Shown: positions 35,175 to 43,377 of the stretch, piece by piece
Layout: the number at the start of each line of letters is the position of its first letter
Position numbering within the stretch: the stretch's first letter is position 1
Position numbers and translations under genes: made by a program
The notes under the pieces: model-generated
What the model saw: only the letters and a program-made list of their open reading frames with translations
Databases searched by the model: none
Told to the model about the DNA's origin: nothing
Assembly (NCBI RefSeq): GCF_015223435.1
Contig: NZ_VHKO01000001.1
Location: 218,644 to 282,643, forward strand
DNA from: Vibrio hibernica
GTDB taxonomy: Bacteria > Pseudomonadota > Gammaproteobacteria > Enterobacterales > Vibrionaceae
Length of the DNA: 64,000 nucleotides
Reading direction: 5' to 3'

Positions 35175-35190
35175 GCATTGGTATGACATC
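35175..35190. promoter_or_regulatory. ExuR-like operator upstream of the TRAP-uxu operon
   Basis: GCATTGGTATGACATC carries the ATTGGTAT half of the UxuR/ExuR consensus with an imperfect second half. It lies about 126 bp before the dctQ start, the natural position for the operon operator. Confidence 0.45.
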
Positions 35191-35489
35191 TAAAAAAGAG
35201 TTAGAGATCAATGAAATTAAAATTGGCCCAATATATGTTGGTTTTTTTGACCTTAATCACGGAAATACAGGGCTATATAGAATGCATCATCAATATTCAA
35301 CTGAATTAAAAGGTAATAATGGCGTAGTAATTGACTTTCTGCCAGTAAATATTGGTATAACAGCATTGGTGAGTGAGCGATTACAAGTCGTGAGGTGTAG
35401 AGGTTGATAGAAGAGGCTATTAATAATACAAATTAAGCAGAAATATACGTTTATAAAACAACAGGATCGCTCTATAGACAAAGTAAGTT

Positions 35490-35512
35490 AAGGCGACCAG
35501 CTTAGCCGCCTT
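35490..35512 (-). terminator. Possible terminator after exuR
   Basis: AAGGCGAC (35490-35497) and GCCGCCTT (35505-35512) form an 8-bp stem with one wobble and a 7-base loop. On the minus strand there is no clear T-run, so its strength as a terminator is doubtful. Confidence 0.35.
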
Positions 35513-35661
35513 TACATTAAAATGAGAGTGGTTCCGAGGGGATTATGTGCAACGCGGATAAACTATGTACGACGTCAGAAATCAATATAATGACATTGGC
35601 AATATTGTATTAATGCATTGAGCAATCAGACAATATACATATAAATCTTTGATAATAAATG

Positions 35662-36390
35662 CTATTTAAGTAGTGTACTTTCTGAATACAGGAATCGGTC
35701 ATAATCTTCAGTACTGGCATCAAACAACATTTGTTTAGTTTGCTCTATATGATGCCAAGCTTGATGTTTCGCATCTTCAGCATCTCCTTTCATCAAAGCT
35801 TTTAAAATCGCATCGTGATCATCACACCAGCTCTTGATTTTCACTTCCTCGATATGCTCATGCAGTTTTTTCCAGTAGGGATTATTTTCTCGATGGTTAC
35901 ATAGCTGCTCAGCGATATGCACAATGGCCGAATTTTGAGTACAACGGGCAAGCTGAACATGAAACTCACGATCCCAATGAGAGTCACGCGAGTGGTCATC
36001 ACTACGGGCTTGATCTTGAATTTTCATTAACGCAACAAGATCTTGTTTGCTCGCTTGAGTCGCGGCAAATTCAGCAATACTACTTTCAAATAATTGGCGA
36101 GCTTGAAGCAGCTCAAATGGCCCCCAGCTTTCCATTGGTGAGGCTTCTTTTGGCAGCGAGACTAAAGGTTCAGCGCTAACAACCCGAATGCCCGAGCCTT
36201 TACGAACTTCAACATAACCTTCCACTTCAAGCATGATCATCGCTTCTCGAACAACAGTCCGACTCACTTCCATTTTTTCAGAAATAACCCTTTCAGGTGG
36301 CAACATCGCCCCTACAGGGTATTGGTTATTTTTAATGTCACGTTTAAATTGAGCGGCAATTTTTTGATACAGTTTTGTATTGATTTCCAT
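35662..36390 (-). CDS. exuR: GntR/FCD-family hexuronate repressor
   Basis: A 242-residue FadR-subfamily regulator, closest to E. coli ExuR. The winged helix is LYQKIAAQFKRDIKNNQYPVG then SRTVVREAMIMLEVEGYVEV, and the FCD effector domain contains WGPFELLQARQLFESSIAEF and NPYWKKLHEHIEEV. ExuR represses the galacturonate/glucuronate genes and is released by hexuronates. It is flanked by the TRAP-uxuBA operon and by divergent uxaCA, and likely also represses itself via the site at 36414-36430. UxuR is the alternative, but the similarity to ExuR is greater. Confidence 0.88.
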   Translation of the reverse strand: MEINTKLYQKIAAQFKRDIKNNQYPVGAMLPPERVISEKMEVSRTVVREAMIMLEVEGYVEVRKGSGIRVVSAEPLVSLPKEASPMESWGPFELLQARQLFESSIAEFAATQASKQDLVALMKIQDQARSDDHSRDSHWDREFHVQLARCTQNSAIVHIAEQLCNHRENNPYWKKLHEHIEEVKIKSWCDDHDAILKALMKGDAEDAKHQAWHHIEQTKQMLFDASTEDYDRFLYSESTLLK

Positions 36391-36413
36391 AACCTATAGC
36401 CTATAGCTTTGCA

Positions 36414-36430
36414 TTTGTTATACCAATAAA
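36414..36430. promoter_or_regulatory. ExuR-like operator before exuR
   Basis: TTTGTTATACCAATAAA shares TGTTATACCAAT with the site before uxaC. It is 24-40 bp upstream of the exuR start codon, which suits autorepression. Confidence 0.5.
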
Positions 36431-36675
36431 GAGTAACATAACGACATAATGATGTATTAGATGATAATGGTATGAAAACGGGATCCGAACCATTACTGGT
36501 AACAGGAATAGGATTCCAAAATTAGAATATACTCATTTCACCGGTGTTATTGCACTCTTATACTTGAGGCCTTTAGATTACACGATTTTTTACTTTTCGC
36601 TTGTTTAAAAACCAGAAAATTTAGTTCACTACCGCAAAACAAGTCATTTCAATATTCAAAAGTGTGATCGGGCAC

Positions 36676-36712
36676 GTTGTTATACCAATTTATCATTCGT
36701 ATTATACCAGCA
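36676..36712. promoter_or_regulatory. Tandem ExuR-like operators before uxaC
   Basis: GTTGTTATACCAATTT (36676-36691) is a good UxuR/ExuR-type site. CGTATTATACCAGC (36699-36712) is a weaker second copy 23 bp on, about two helical turns. They end 26 bp before the uxaC start codon, overlapping any promoter there, as expected for repression. Confidence 0.55.
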
Positions 36713-36737
36713 CTTAATGATGCAATTAGAGGCTACC

Positions 36738-38153
36738 ATGTCAAAATTTCTCACTGAAGATTTCTTATTACCCACTGAAATAGCCAAAGAGCTTTATCAT
36801 TCCGTGGCGGTCCACCAGCCCATCATTGATTATCATTGCCACTTACCACCGACTCAAGTATCCGAAGATTATCGCTTTAAAAATTTAACCGATATCTGGT
36901 TACGAGGTGATCACTACAAATGGCGTGGAATGCGTACTAACGGTGTCGATGAGCGTTTTTGTACTGGTGATGCATCGGATAAAGAAAAATTCATGGCGTG
37001 GGCAAAAACCGTTCCTCAAACGATTGGGAATCCTCTTTTTCATTGGACTCATTTAGAACTACGCCGCCCTTTTGGTATTACCGACACCATTTTGAATGAA
37101 TCGACCGCAGAAGGAATTTGGCATCAGTGTAATGAGATGCTGGCCACTCCCGAATTTTCAGCCCGTAATATTATGAAAACCATGAATGTTCGTATGGTTG
37201 GAACCACCGACGACCCTATCGATGATCTTGCGCCACATAAAACAGTGATGGAAGATGCGAATTTTGATGTGCAAATGCGCCCAAGCTGGCGACCAGATAA
37301 AGCCTTTAACGCCAACGCGGCCGATTATCCGGAATACCTAACCAAACTCGGTGCTCTCACTAATATCAATATCACTCGCTTCCATCAACTTTGTGATGCC
37401 TTAAATATCCGTTTAGACCATTTTGAAGCACACGGCTGCTGCATTTCTGATCATGCTTTAGATACCGTGGTATTTGAAACCGCAACGGAACAAGAATTAG
37501 ATTCTATTCTAACCAAACGCTTATCAGGGCAATCATTATCAGAGCTTGAAGCCGCGCAAATAAAAACGGCGACCTTGATTTATTTAGGCAAACAATACGC
37601 GCAACGTGGTTGGGTTCAGCAATATCACATTGGTGCATTGCGTAATAACAACCAACGCATGTTTAATATTATTGGCGCTGATGTGGGATTTGATTCCATC
37701 AATGATGCTTTAGTGGCTGCGCCATTATCCAAGTTACTCAATGCTCTCGATGTTGAAGATGCCCTACCAAAAACCATTTTGTATTGCTTAAACCCACGCG
37801 ATAACGAAGTAATTGCCACCATGTGCGGCAACTTCCAAGGCGGTGGTATTGCAGGCAAAATTCAATTTGGATCAGGTTGGTGGTTTAACGATCAAAAAGA
37901 CGGCATGGTTCGCCAGCTAGAACAGCTTTCTCAGCTTGGTTTACTTAGCCGTTTTGTTGGCATGTTGACCGACAGCCGCAGCTTTTTATCCTATACCCGC
38001 CATGAATATTTCCGCCGTTTGCTTTGTCGCTTAATTGGACAATGGGTCGTGGATGGTGAAGCGCCGCACGATATGCCTCTGCTCTCTAAAATGGTGGAAG
38101 ATATCTGCTTTAACAACGCCAACCAATATTTCAACTTAGCGATTACTAAATAG
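36738..38153 (+). CDS. uxaC: Glucuronate (uronate) isomerase
   Basis: A 471-residue amidohydrolase-fold isomerase converting glucuronate to fructuronate and galacturonate to tagaturonate. It matches E. coli UxaC (470 aa) throughout, with DYHCHLPP near the start (metal ligands), [19 protein letters not shown] and [13 protein letters not shown] start at MSKFLTED because TTAGAGGCTACC precedes it; an ATG at 36717 adds seven residues and has no site. It is the first step after uptake by the TRAP system and is followed by uxaA. Confidence 0.93.
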   Translation: MSKFLTEDFLLPTEIAKELYHSVAVHQPIIDYHCHLPPTQVSEDYRFKNLTDIWLRGDHYKWRGMRTNGVDERFCTGDASDKEKFMAWAKTVPQTIGNPLFHWTHLELRRPFGITDTILNESTAEGIWHQCNEMLATPEFSARNIMKTMNVRMVGTTDDPIDDLAPHKTVMEDANFDVQMRPSWRPDKAFNANAADYPEYLTKLGALTNINITRFHQLCDALNIRLDHFEAHGCCISDHALDTVVFETATEQELDSILTKRLSGQSLSELEAAQIKTATLIYLGKQYAQRGWVQQYHIGALRNNNQRMFNIIGADVGFDSINDALVAAPLSKLLNALDVEDALPKTILYCLNPRDNEVIATMCGNFQGGGIAGKIQFGSGWWFNDQKDGMVRQLEQLSQLGLLSRFVGMLTDSRSFLSYTRHEYFRRLLCRLIGQWVVDGEAPHDMPLLSKMVEDICFNNANQYFNLAITK

Positions 38154-38276
38154 TTAGCAATTAAATATTCGCCAATAAGCGGCCTAATGAAAGACGGTAA
38201 TTACTGCCGTCTTAATACTCGATTCGATTGCCGATCTTCATTATCAATTACCCCCATGAAGATCTTTGGAGAAACA

Positions 38277-39773
38277 ATGAAAACATGGATCCAAATTCAT
38301 CCCAAAGATAATGTCATTATTGCCTTAATCGATCTGCCAGCGGGAACCTCAATTACGCTTGAAAATGGTCATGTTTTCTCTCTTCAAGACAATATAACCA
38401 AAGGTCACAAGGTATCGACGCAAGATTTAAAAACCAATGACCTTTTATGGAAATACGGTGAATCGTTTGGCCATGCGACGGCCGACATTAAGATGGGTTC
38501 ATGGATACACAGTCATAACAGTAAAACTAATCTGAATGACAAATTAGAGTACCAATATCATCCAGTTGACATTCCCCACACTGCTTCATCGGTAAAAGAT
38601 ATTGACGTTAATATTTACCGCCGTAGTAATGGTGAAATTGGCATACGCAATGAATTATGGGTGATCCCAACGGTAGGTTGTGTGAACGGTATTGCCCAAA
38701 CCATGGTGAATCAATTCTTGGCAGACAACCCACAACTCGATATCGATGGCGTGTATGTATTTCCTCATCAATTTGGTTGCTCACAACTGGGTGATGACCA
38801 CATTACAACGCGCAACTTATTACAAAGCATGGCAAAGCATCCCAATGCTGGTGGCGTACTGATCTTAGGGCTTGGCTGTGAAAACAATCAAGTGCCTGTT
38901 TTTATGCAAGGCTTAGGCGACATTGACACCAATAGAATCAAATGTTTAATTTCTCAAAAAGTGGATGATGAGATTGAGGCAGGGAAAGCCATTATTCAAG
39001 AAATCTATAACACGATTCGCCATGATAAACGCTCCGTAGGCAAACTCTCTGAAATCAATTTTGGTCTTGAATGTGGTGGCAGTGATGGATTATCTGGCAT
39101 TACCGCTAACCCATTATTAGGGCAACTTTCTGATTATGTGATCGCTCAAGGCGGAACGACGGTTTTAACGGAAGTGCCTGAAATGTTTGGCGCAGAAACC
39201 CTGTTAATGAAACGCGCCAAGGATGAACAGGTTTTCGATAAAATCGTCACCATGATTAACGACTTCAAAGACTATTACAAACAACACAACCAACCTATTT
39301 ACGAAAATCCATCTCCAGGCAATAAAGATGGTGGCATTACCACACTCGAAGATAAATCCCTCGGATGCACCCAAAAATCAGGCACGAGCGCTGTGGTGGA
39401 TGTACTTAATTACACTCAAAAACTGTCAGTCTCCGGTTTGAATTTACTGAATGCACCCGGAAATGATGCCATTGCCACCAGCGCCCTTGCCGCATCCGGT
39501 TGTCATATGGTGTTGTTTTCTACTGGTCGCGGAACCCCTTATGGCGGGTTTGTCCCAACCGTAAAAATTGCCACCAATACAGAATTAGCCGAGAAGAAAA
39601 AGCATTGGATTGATTTTAATGCCGGGCAATTAGTCTCCGATGATGTGCCAATGGAATCATTATTGACGCAATTTGTTCAAACCTTAGTGGGTATTGTTAA
39701 TGGCGAAAAAGCAAAAAATGAAGTCAATGGAATACGAGAACTCGCGATCTGGAAAAGTGGCGTAACGTTATAA
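38277..39773 (+). CDS. uxaA: Altronate dehydratase
   Basis: A 498-residue enzyme that dehydrates D-altronate to 2-keto-3-deoxygluconate in the galacturonate branch. It matches E. coli UxaA (495 aa), with GIRNELWVIPTVGCVNG, QFGCSQLGDDH, GLECGGSDGLSGITANP, SLGCTQKSGT and STGRGTPYGG; the cysteines fit an iron-dependent dehydratase. The start is at MKTWIQIH because TTTGGAGAAACA lies right upstream; an ATG at 38187 would add 30 unrelated residues. It lies 123 bp after uxaC. The intermediate reductase, uxaB, is not in this window. Confidence 0.93.
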   Translation: MKTWIQIHPKDNVIIALIDLPAGTSITLENGHVFSLQDNITKGHKVSTQDLKTNDLLWKYGESFGHATADIKMGSWIHSHNSKTNLNDKLEYQYHPVDIPHTASSVKDIDVNIYRRSNGEIGIRNELWVIPTVGCVNGIAQTMVNQFLADNPQLDIDGVYVFPHQFGCSQLGDDHITTRNLLQSMAKHPNAGGVLILGLGCENNQVPVFMQGLGDIDTNRIKCLISQKVDDEIEAGKAIIQEIYNTIRHDKRSVGKLSEINFGLECGGSDGLSGITANPLLGQLSDYVIAQGGTTVLTEVPEMFGAETLLMKRAKDEQVFDKIVTMINDFKDYYKQHNQPIYENPSPGNKDGGITTLEDKSLGCTQKSGTSAVVDVLNYTQKLSVSGLNLLNAPGNDAIATSALAASGCHMVLFSTGRGTPYGGFVPTVKIATNTELAEKKKHWIDFNAGQLVSDDVPMESLLTQFVQTLVGIVNGEKAKNEVNGIRELAIWKSGVTL

Positions 39774-39843
39774 ACCTGTAACATTATAAATCCATAGCCT
39801 TGATCTTATAAATTAAAGACCAGCCACCTCGATATACCACGCT

Positions 39844-39885
39844 AAAAGTCACTAAAAGTGAACACATCATCATTTTAGTGGCTTT
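39844..39885. terminator. Bidirectional terminator between uxaA and the Nudix gene
   Basis: AAAGTCACTAAAA (39845-39857) pairs with TTTTAGTGGCTTT (39873-39885), one wobble, between two convergent genes. T-rich ends on both strands let it serve both. Confidence 0.65.
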
Positions 39886-39890
39886 CATAT

Positions 39891-40373
39891 TTATCGCATT
39901 TGGTTACAGGTTTCATTATCACCTTGAATATAGCTGCCTAAATGCGTGCTATAACGTTGATCTACCGCCAATTTTGTCAATGCAGTTAAATCGGTAGGAA
40001 AGGTTCGTCTATTATTAAGTTCAGAAAGAGAAACCCATTCAACCCCCTTAATAAAGGCCTCATCATTTAAGCCCGTTAAGTTATTGATATGAGGTTCACC
40101 TTGATAATGCTTAATATGGTAGAAAAACTCCGAGTGATAAATATTGCGCGTTGTTTCAAGAAACTCACGGACACAAATCAGCTCACCGATATCCACTTGA
40201 ATACCGGCTTCTTCTAAATATTCACGCTGTAAACAGGCTTTGGTATGATGATCGTCATCTTCTAACCCACCACCCGGCGGGATCCAATATTCACCGCTGC
40301 TATCATTAACCCTAAGCAGTAACACCTTATCGTTTTGAATTAAAATTCCGGCTGCTCGTATTCTATGTTTCAT
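39891..40373 (-). CDS. Nudix hydrolase
   Basis: A 160-residue Nudix-fold phosphohydrolase. The Nudix box region is GGGLEDDDHHTKACLQREYLEEAG: the metal-binding REYLEEAG end is intact, but the earlier box glutamate position is occupied by His (or the spacing is one longer). Such enzymes cleave nucleoside diphosphates linked to another moiety; the substrate cannot be named. ATG at 40371-40373 follows AAGGATATCG. It is divergent from the exported nucleosidase-like gene, with a PurR box between them that could control both. Confidence 0.85.
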   Translation of the reverse strand: MKHRIRAAGILIQNDKVLLLRVNDSSGEYWIPPGGGLEDDDHHTKACLQREYLEEAGIQVDIGELICVREFLETTRNIYHSEFFYHIKHYQGEPHINNLTGLNDEAFIKGVEWVSLSELNNRRTFPTDLTALTKLAVDQRYSTHLGSYIQGDNETCNQMR

Positions 40374-40459
40374 CGATATCCTTACCCTTCTTCTCCAGAA
40401 ATAAACTTAACTGAGAATTAATTCAATTTGTTACATTAAAATGCGAATAACTTCTCATT

Positions 40460-40473
40460 AGCAAACGTTTGCT
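40460..40473. promoter_or_regulatory. Perfect PurR operator
   Basis: AGCAAACGTTTGCT is a perfect 14-base palindrome and contains the core GCAAACGTTTGC of the PurR box. It lies 67 bp upstream of the exported nucleosidase-like gene and 86 bp upstream of the Nudix gene. PurR with guanine or hypoxanthine bound would repress from here. Motif is seen; regulation is inferred. Confidence 0.75.
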
Positions 40474-40540
40474 TTAGAATCCTCGTCATTCTACACCTTA
40501 CATACGGATGTAAGTTTTACTCTTTTTTTAAGGAAAACTC

Positions 40541-41431
40541 GTGAAGATTTATTCTAAAATTCAAACCATCACTTTGCTTTGTGCTTTACCTTTTATGTCT
40601 AATTTTGCACAAGCTAATGAATTTCCCAGTGTAACGGTAACTAATGCTATTTCCTCCATGGATAATAGTGCATTCGCTAAAGACGCACCGATCATCATCC
40701 AAGGACCAATGCCGATAGAAGCTCAACATTTAGCGTCCATGCTGAAAAATGTGACGACTGAAAAAACCGGCACTTTTGTTTTTTATAAAGGCACATTAAA
40801 TAACTACCCTGTGATTGTGGCACAAACAGGCAAAGGATTAGAAAATACGGCCGCAGCGTTAGCCATCGCGATTGAGCGTTACCACCCTCGCCTTATCATT
40901 AACCAAGGCACTTCTGGTGGCCATGATCCTGCGTTAAAGGTAGGTGATATTGTATTGGGCGAACGTACGGTGAATACCGGAAACTTAAAAACCCCAGTCA
41001 AACAAAAAGGCGAAGGTGTGGATGCATTAAGTTGGATCCCAATGGACTTATTTGCTTCTGCAGGCAGCGCAAGCAGTGATGATGCCAATAAAATCCGTTA
41101 CTACCAAGGCGATAGCCAATTAATTGCTCTAGCAAAAACGGTCACCTATAAAGGCCAAGTCGTTGAAGGCACGATTGCTTCCGCTAATTTTTGGGATAAT
41201 GAAATTGATCGCATTCAATGGTTACACGACAAATTTGGCACCAGCACCGAAGAAATGGAAGCTTCATCTGGGGCGCAAATTTCAGCGGCTTACAATGTGC
41301 CATTTTTAGCCATTCGCGTGCTATCAAACAACCTAACTAATAACGGTCACTACAATCCAAATACTGCCAAGTTATGCCAGCAATATGTGCATGATGTGTT
41401 AGTGAAATACATCGCTAAAATTCAAGCATAA
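40541..41431 (+). CDS. Exported nucleosidase/phosphorylase-like protein (PNP/UDP superfamily)
   Basis: A 296-residue protein with a clear signal peptide (ending NFAQA, about residue 25) followed by the MTA/SAH nucleosidase-nucleoside phosphorylase fold: VIVAQTGKGLENTAAALAIA, LIINQGTSGGH and STEEMEASSGAQIS. Where cytoplasmic MTA/SAH nucleosidases have an active-site Asp in the AISD segment, this protein reads RVLSNN, an Asn. That suggests action on 6-oxopurine nucleosides or another substrate. The start is GTG at 40541 after AAGGAAAACTC. A PurR box upstream fits purine salvage from the periplasm. Confidence 0.82.
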   Translation: MKIYSKIQTITLLCALPFMSNFAQANEFPSVTVTNAISSMDNSAFAKDAPIIIQGPMPIEAQHLASMLKNVTTEKTGTFVFYKGTLNNYPVIVAQTGKGLENTAAALAIAIERYHPRLIINQGTSGGHDPALKVGDIVLGERTVNTGNLKTPVKQKGEGVDALSWIPMDLFASAGSASSDDANKIRYYQGDSQLIALAKTVTYKGQVVEGTIASANFWDNEIDRIQWLHDKFGTSTEEMEASSGAQISAAYNVPFLAIRVLSNNLTNNGHYNPNTAKLCQQYVHDVLVKYIAKIQA

Positions 41432-41460
41432 TGCTCAAAACGAATTTCACTCGTTCTAAT

Positions 41461-41496
41461 AAAAAAGACCGCCGTCAGTCAATGATTGCGGTCTTT
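41461..41496 (-). terminator. Terminator between convergent genes
   Basis: AAAGACCGC (41464-41472) and GCGGTCTTT (41488-41496) form a perfect 9-bp stem. On the minus strand it is followed by TTT, ending the two-CxxC gene; on the plus strand the tail is weaker. Confidence 0.65.
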
Positions 41497-41541
41497 CCAA
41501 TTTATACATATCTTACTCAATGACTTTGAGCATCCGTTCAA

Positions 41542-42477
41542 TTATTTCCAAGCATCCCGATTTAAATCAAATTTTTGGATCCAAGCATCATCAGCTCTGG
41601 CGGCAAGGTATAACTGCAACCCATTATAAAATTGGAAGGCTTGTACTCCACCTAAATAAGCAAAGGCATCAAAAAAAGCATCTTCCGCAAGATTGATTTG
41701 ATCTAACGTTCTAATATCATTTTCAAGTGCCCATTCAATCGCCTGAGCCTCGGCAATCGCCTCACCCATATCAATAGATTCTAATTTATAATGATTATCG
41801 TGCGCACTTTTATCGGCTTGTATTTCTTGTGAATCAAGCTCTTGTTGCTCGATTTCATCAATAATCCTGACCACTTCGAAATGGCGGGCTTTGCGATTAA
41901 TCTGACTAATTTTAAGCGCATAGCTAAAACGCGAATAACCAACGATATTAAGCACCGCTTCAAATAACGTGGTATTTAATCCTTGCGCGGCGCAATAATA
42001 ATTCATACACGCTTCTTGACTCGCAAACTGCACACCATCGTATTCAAAACCGGCGCTATCATCGTAACCAATTGCAGAGCCAGCAATCATCAAATCCCAA
42101 CCAACATAGCGAACACGCTCATTGGCGATCTCATACATCATCCACGCACTGCGGCTAAAGCCTTCAAAAATTCGCCCTTCAAAGTCCGCATCCGCCAATT
42201 CTTGTTTGGTCCAATTCAATCCTATGCCTAAATGCTTGGCGTACACTTTCATTAATCGCTGTTTGACATAATCTTTATGCTGCCAAATAGAGGAACAATT
42301 TGGCTGCACTGGAAAGGATTGGCATTCTGCACAAATTGGCACAGAAATAGGTTCATGATTGAAAATTTTGGTATTGGTCGCCCTGACTGGAATATCCAGC
42401 ATTTGGGCAGACGGCTCGCCACAAAACCAACATGTATGTCGATAATTAAACGGAATGTCGATGGGTTCGTAGTTCAT
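41542..42477 (-). CDS. Unrecognised 311-residue protein with two CxxC pairs
   Basis: I do not recognise this protein. Its N-terminus has C16-x2-C19 (HTCWFCGEP) and C49-x2-C52 (ICAECQ), the spacing of a zinc ribbon. C61 is nearby. The rest is soluble and mainly helical, with aromatic stretches such as SRSAWMMYEIANERVRYVGWDLM, an acidic region about 205-250, and the C-terminal FYNGLQLYLAARADDAWIQKF. No catalytic motif stands out. It is a lone gene between the exported nucleosidase and the ribose operon, convergent with the former. The N-terminal zinc-binding idea is from the cysteine pattern only. Confidence 0.75.
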   Translation of the reverse strand: MNYEPIDIPFNYRHTCWFCGEPSAQMLDIPVRATNTKIFNHEPISVPICAECQSFPVQPNCSSIWQHKDYVKQRLMKVYAKHLGIGLNWTKQELADADFEGRIFEGFSRSAWMMYEIANERVRYVGWDLMIAGSAIGYDDSAGFEYDGVQFASQEACMNYYCAAQGLNTTLFEAVLNIVGYSRFSYALKISQINRKARHFEVVRIIDEIEQQELDSQEIQADKSAHDNHYKLESIDMGEAIAEAQAIEWALENDIRTLDQINLAEDAFFDAFAYLGGVQAFQFYNGLQLYLAARADDAWIQKFDLNRDAWK

Positions 42478-42785
42478 AAACGCTCTGGGTTTTATATAGA
42501 GAAAGGTAAAAAATAGATGAATAGAGAAATGGCTAAACCGTCGCGGTTACGATGGAACCAATCACGCCACAATACCTTATCTCTTTCCTAGTTAATACTT
42601 ACTCTTTGAAATTTTATTGACTCACGCTATGACGACCACTTCTGTCGATGACATTCGCTTTTTATCACCATAAAAAACTCGATTATGACGATCAAATCCA
42701 GCATAAAAAGCGCTCAATTACCGGCTTATTCTCATCATCAATACCGAGATTAAATTCAAACCAACTTTATAAACGCTAAAAACTT

Positions 42786-42801
42786 CGTGATAAAGATCAC
42801 C
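42786..42801. promoter_or_regulatory. CRP-like site of the ribose operon
   Basis: CGTGATAAAGATCACC fits GTGA-N6-TCAC and is palindromic (GTGAT/ATCAC). It lies 13 bp before the first RbsR operator. Catabolite control of rbs is normal in enterics. Confidence 0.5.
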
Positions 42802-42814
42802 CACCCCAGCCGCC

Positions 42815-42830
42815 ATCGAAACGTTTCGAT
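42815..42830. promoter_or_regulatory. RbsR operator 1
   Basis: ATCGAAACGTTTCGAT is a perfect 16-base palindrome of the LacI-family type and close to the known RbsR operator. An exact second copy lies 76 bp downstream. Confidence 0.75.
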
Positions 42831-42890
42831 GATCTATTTCACATTATTTTTAAGCCGAGAATGCAATTTAAATTAGAGTCACTACACTCT

Positions 42891-42906
42891 ATCGAAACGT
42901 TTCGAT
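42891..42906. promoter_or_regulatory. RbsR operator 2
   Basis: An exact copy of operator 1, placed 37 bp before the rbsD start codon where it would block the promoter or initial transcription. Two identical sites 76 bp apart allow DNA looping by RbsR (inference). Confidence 0.75.
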
Positions 42907-42943
42907 GACTTCGGATTATTCTTTCTGATTAGGTTGTACTGAT

Positions 42944-43363
42944 ATGAAAAAAAGCCCTTTATTGCACTCTGAACTTTCTCATTTAATTTCAACTCTTGGT
43001 CATACCGATGAAGTGACCATTTGTGATGCAGGGTTACCTATCCCTTCAATGAGTAAACGTATTGATCTAGCCTTAACTCATGGCGTTCCAAGTTTTGCGC
43101 AAACGGTGGATGTCTTCTTAAAAGAATCTCAAATTGAAGGCCTTATCCTTGCCGAAGAGTTTCAACAAATAAGCCCACAACACCACCAAGCCTTGCTTGA
43201 AAGAATTCAACAAGAAGAAATTATTTCAGGCAAAAAAATCAATATCACTTACATCACTCATGAAGCACTTAAATCTCGAACCGTTAACAGTAAAGGCATC
43301 GTAAGAACGGGTGAATGTACACCTTATGCCAATGTCATCTTTCAATCTGGCGTGACTTTTTAA
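42944..43363 (+). CDS. rbsD: D-ribose pyranase
   Basis: A 139-residue RbsD protein that interconverts the pyranose and furanose forms of ribose so that ribokinase can use it. Family features are the N-terminal [21 protein letters not shown] with the catalytic His, [12 protein letters not shown] and the C-terminal [14 protein letters not shown]. Size agrees with E. coli RbsD (139 aa). It is the first gene of rbsDACB, directly behind two RbsR operators, and ends 14 bp before rbsA. Confidence 0.93.
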   Translation: MKKSPLLHSELSHLISTLGHTDEVTICDAGLPIPSMSKRIDLALTHGVPSFAQTVDVFLKESQIEGLILAEEFQQISPQHHQALLERIQQEEIISGKKINITYITHEALKSRTVNSKGIVRTGECTPYANVIFQSGVTF

Positions 43364-43377
43364 AGCGAGGAATAGTG

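Larger units (their letters stand above)
35050..35661. other. 612-bp gap between dctQ and exuR
   Basis: This stretch must contain the promoter of the TRAP-uxu operon and the end of exuR transcription. It holds an ExuR-like site at 35175-35190 and a hairpin at 35490-35512. A plus-strand frame from a GTG at 35162 to 35407 (81 codons, or 74 from the internal ATG at 35183) has no ribosome binding site and no recognised similarity; I do not call it a gene. Confidence 0.5.
36391..36737. other. Divergent exuR-uxaC control region
   Basis: This 347-bp stretch holds no gene. It carries three ExuR-like sites, one near exuR (36414-36430) and two near uxaC (36676-36712), and must contain both divergent promoters. 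Confidence 0.6.
42478..42943 (+). other. 466-bp control region of the ribose operon
   Basis: No gene is seen here. The right half holds a CRP-like site at 42786-42801 and two RbsR operators at 42815-42830 and 42891-42906. The left half must contain the promoter of the divergent two-CxxC gene; I see no other pattern in it. Confidence 0.6.

Noticed and set aside
35162..35407. 81-codon plus-strand frame between dctQ and exuR
   Set aside because: No ribosome binding site, no recognised similarity, and it covers the likely operator of the TRAP operon. Not called as a gene.
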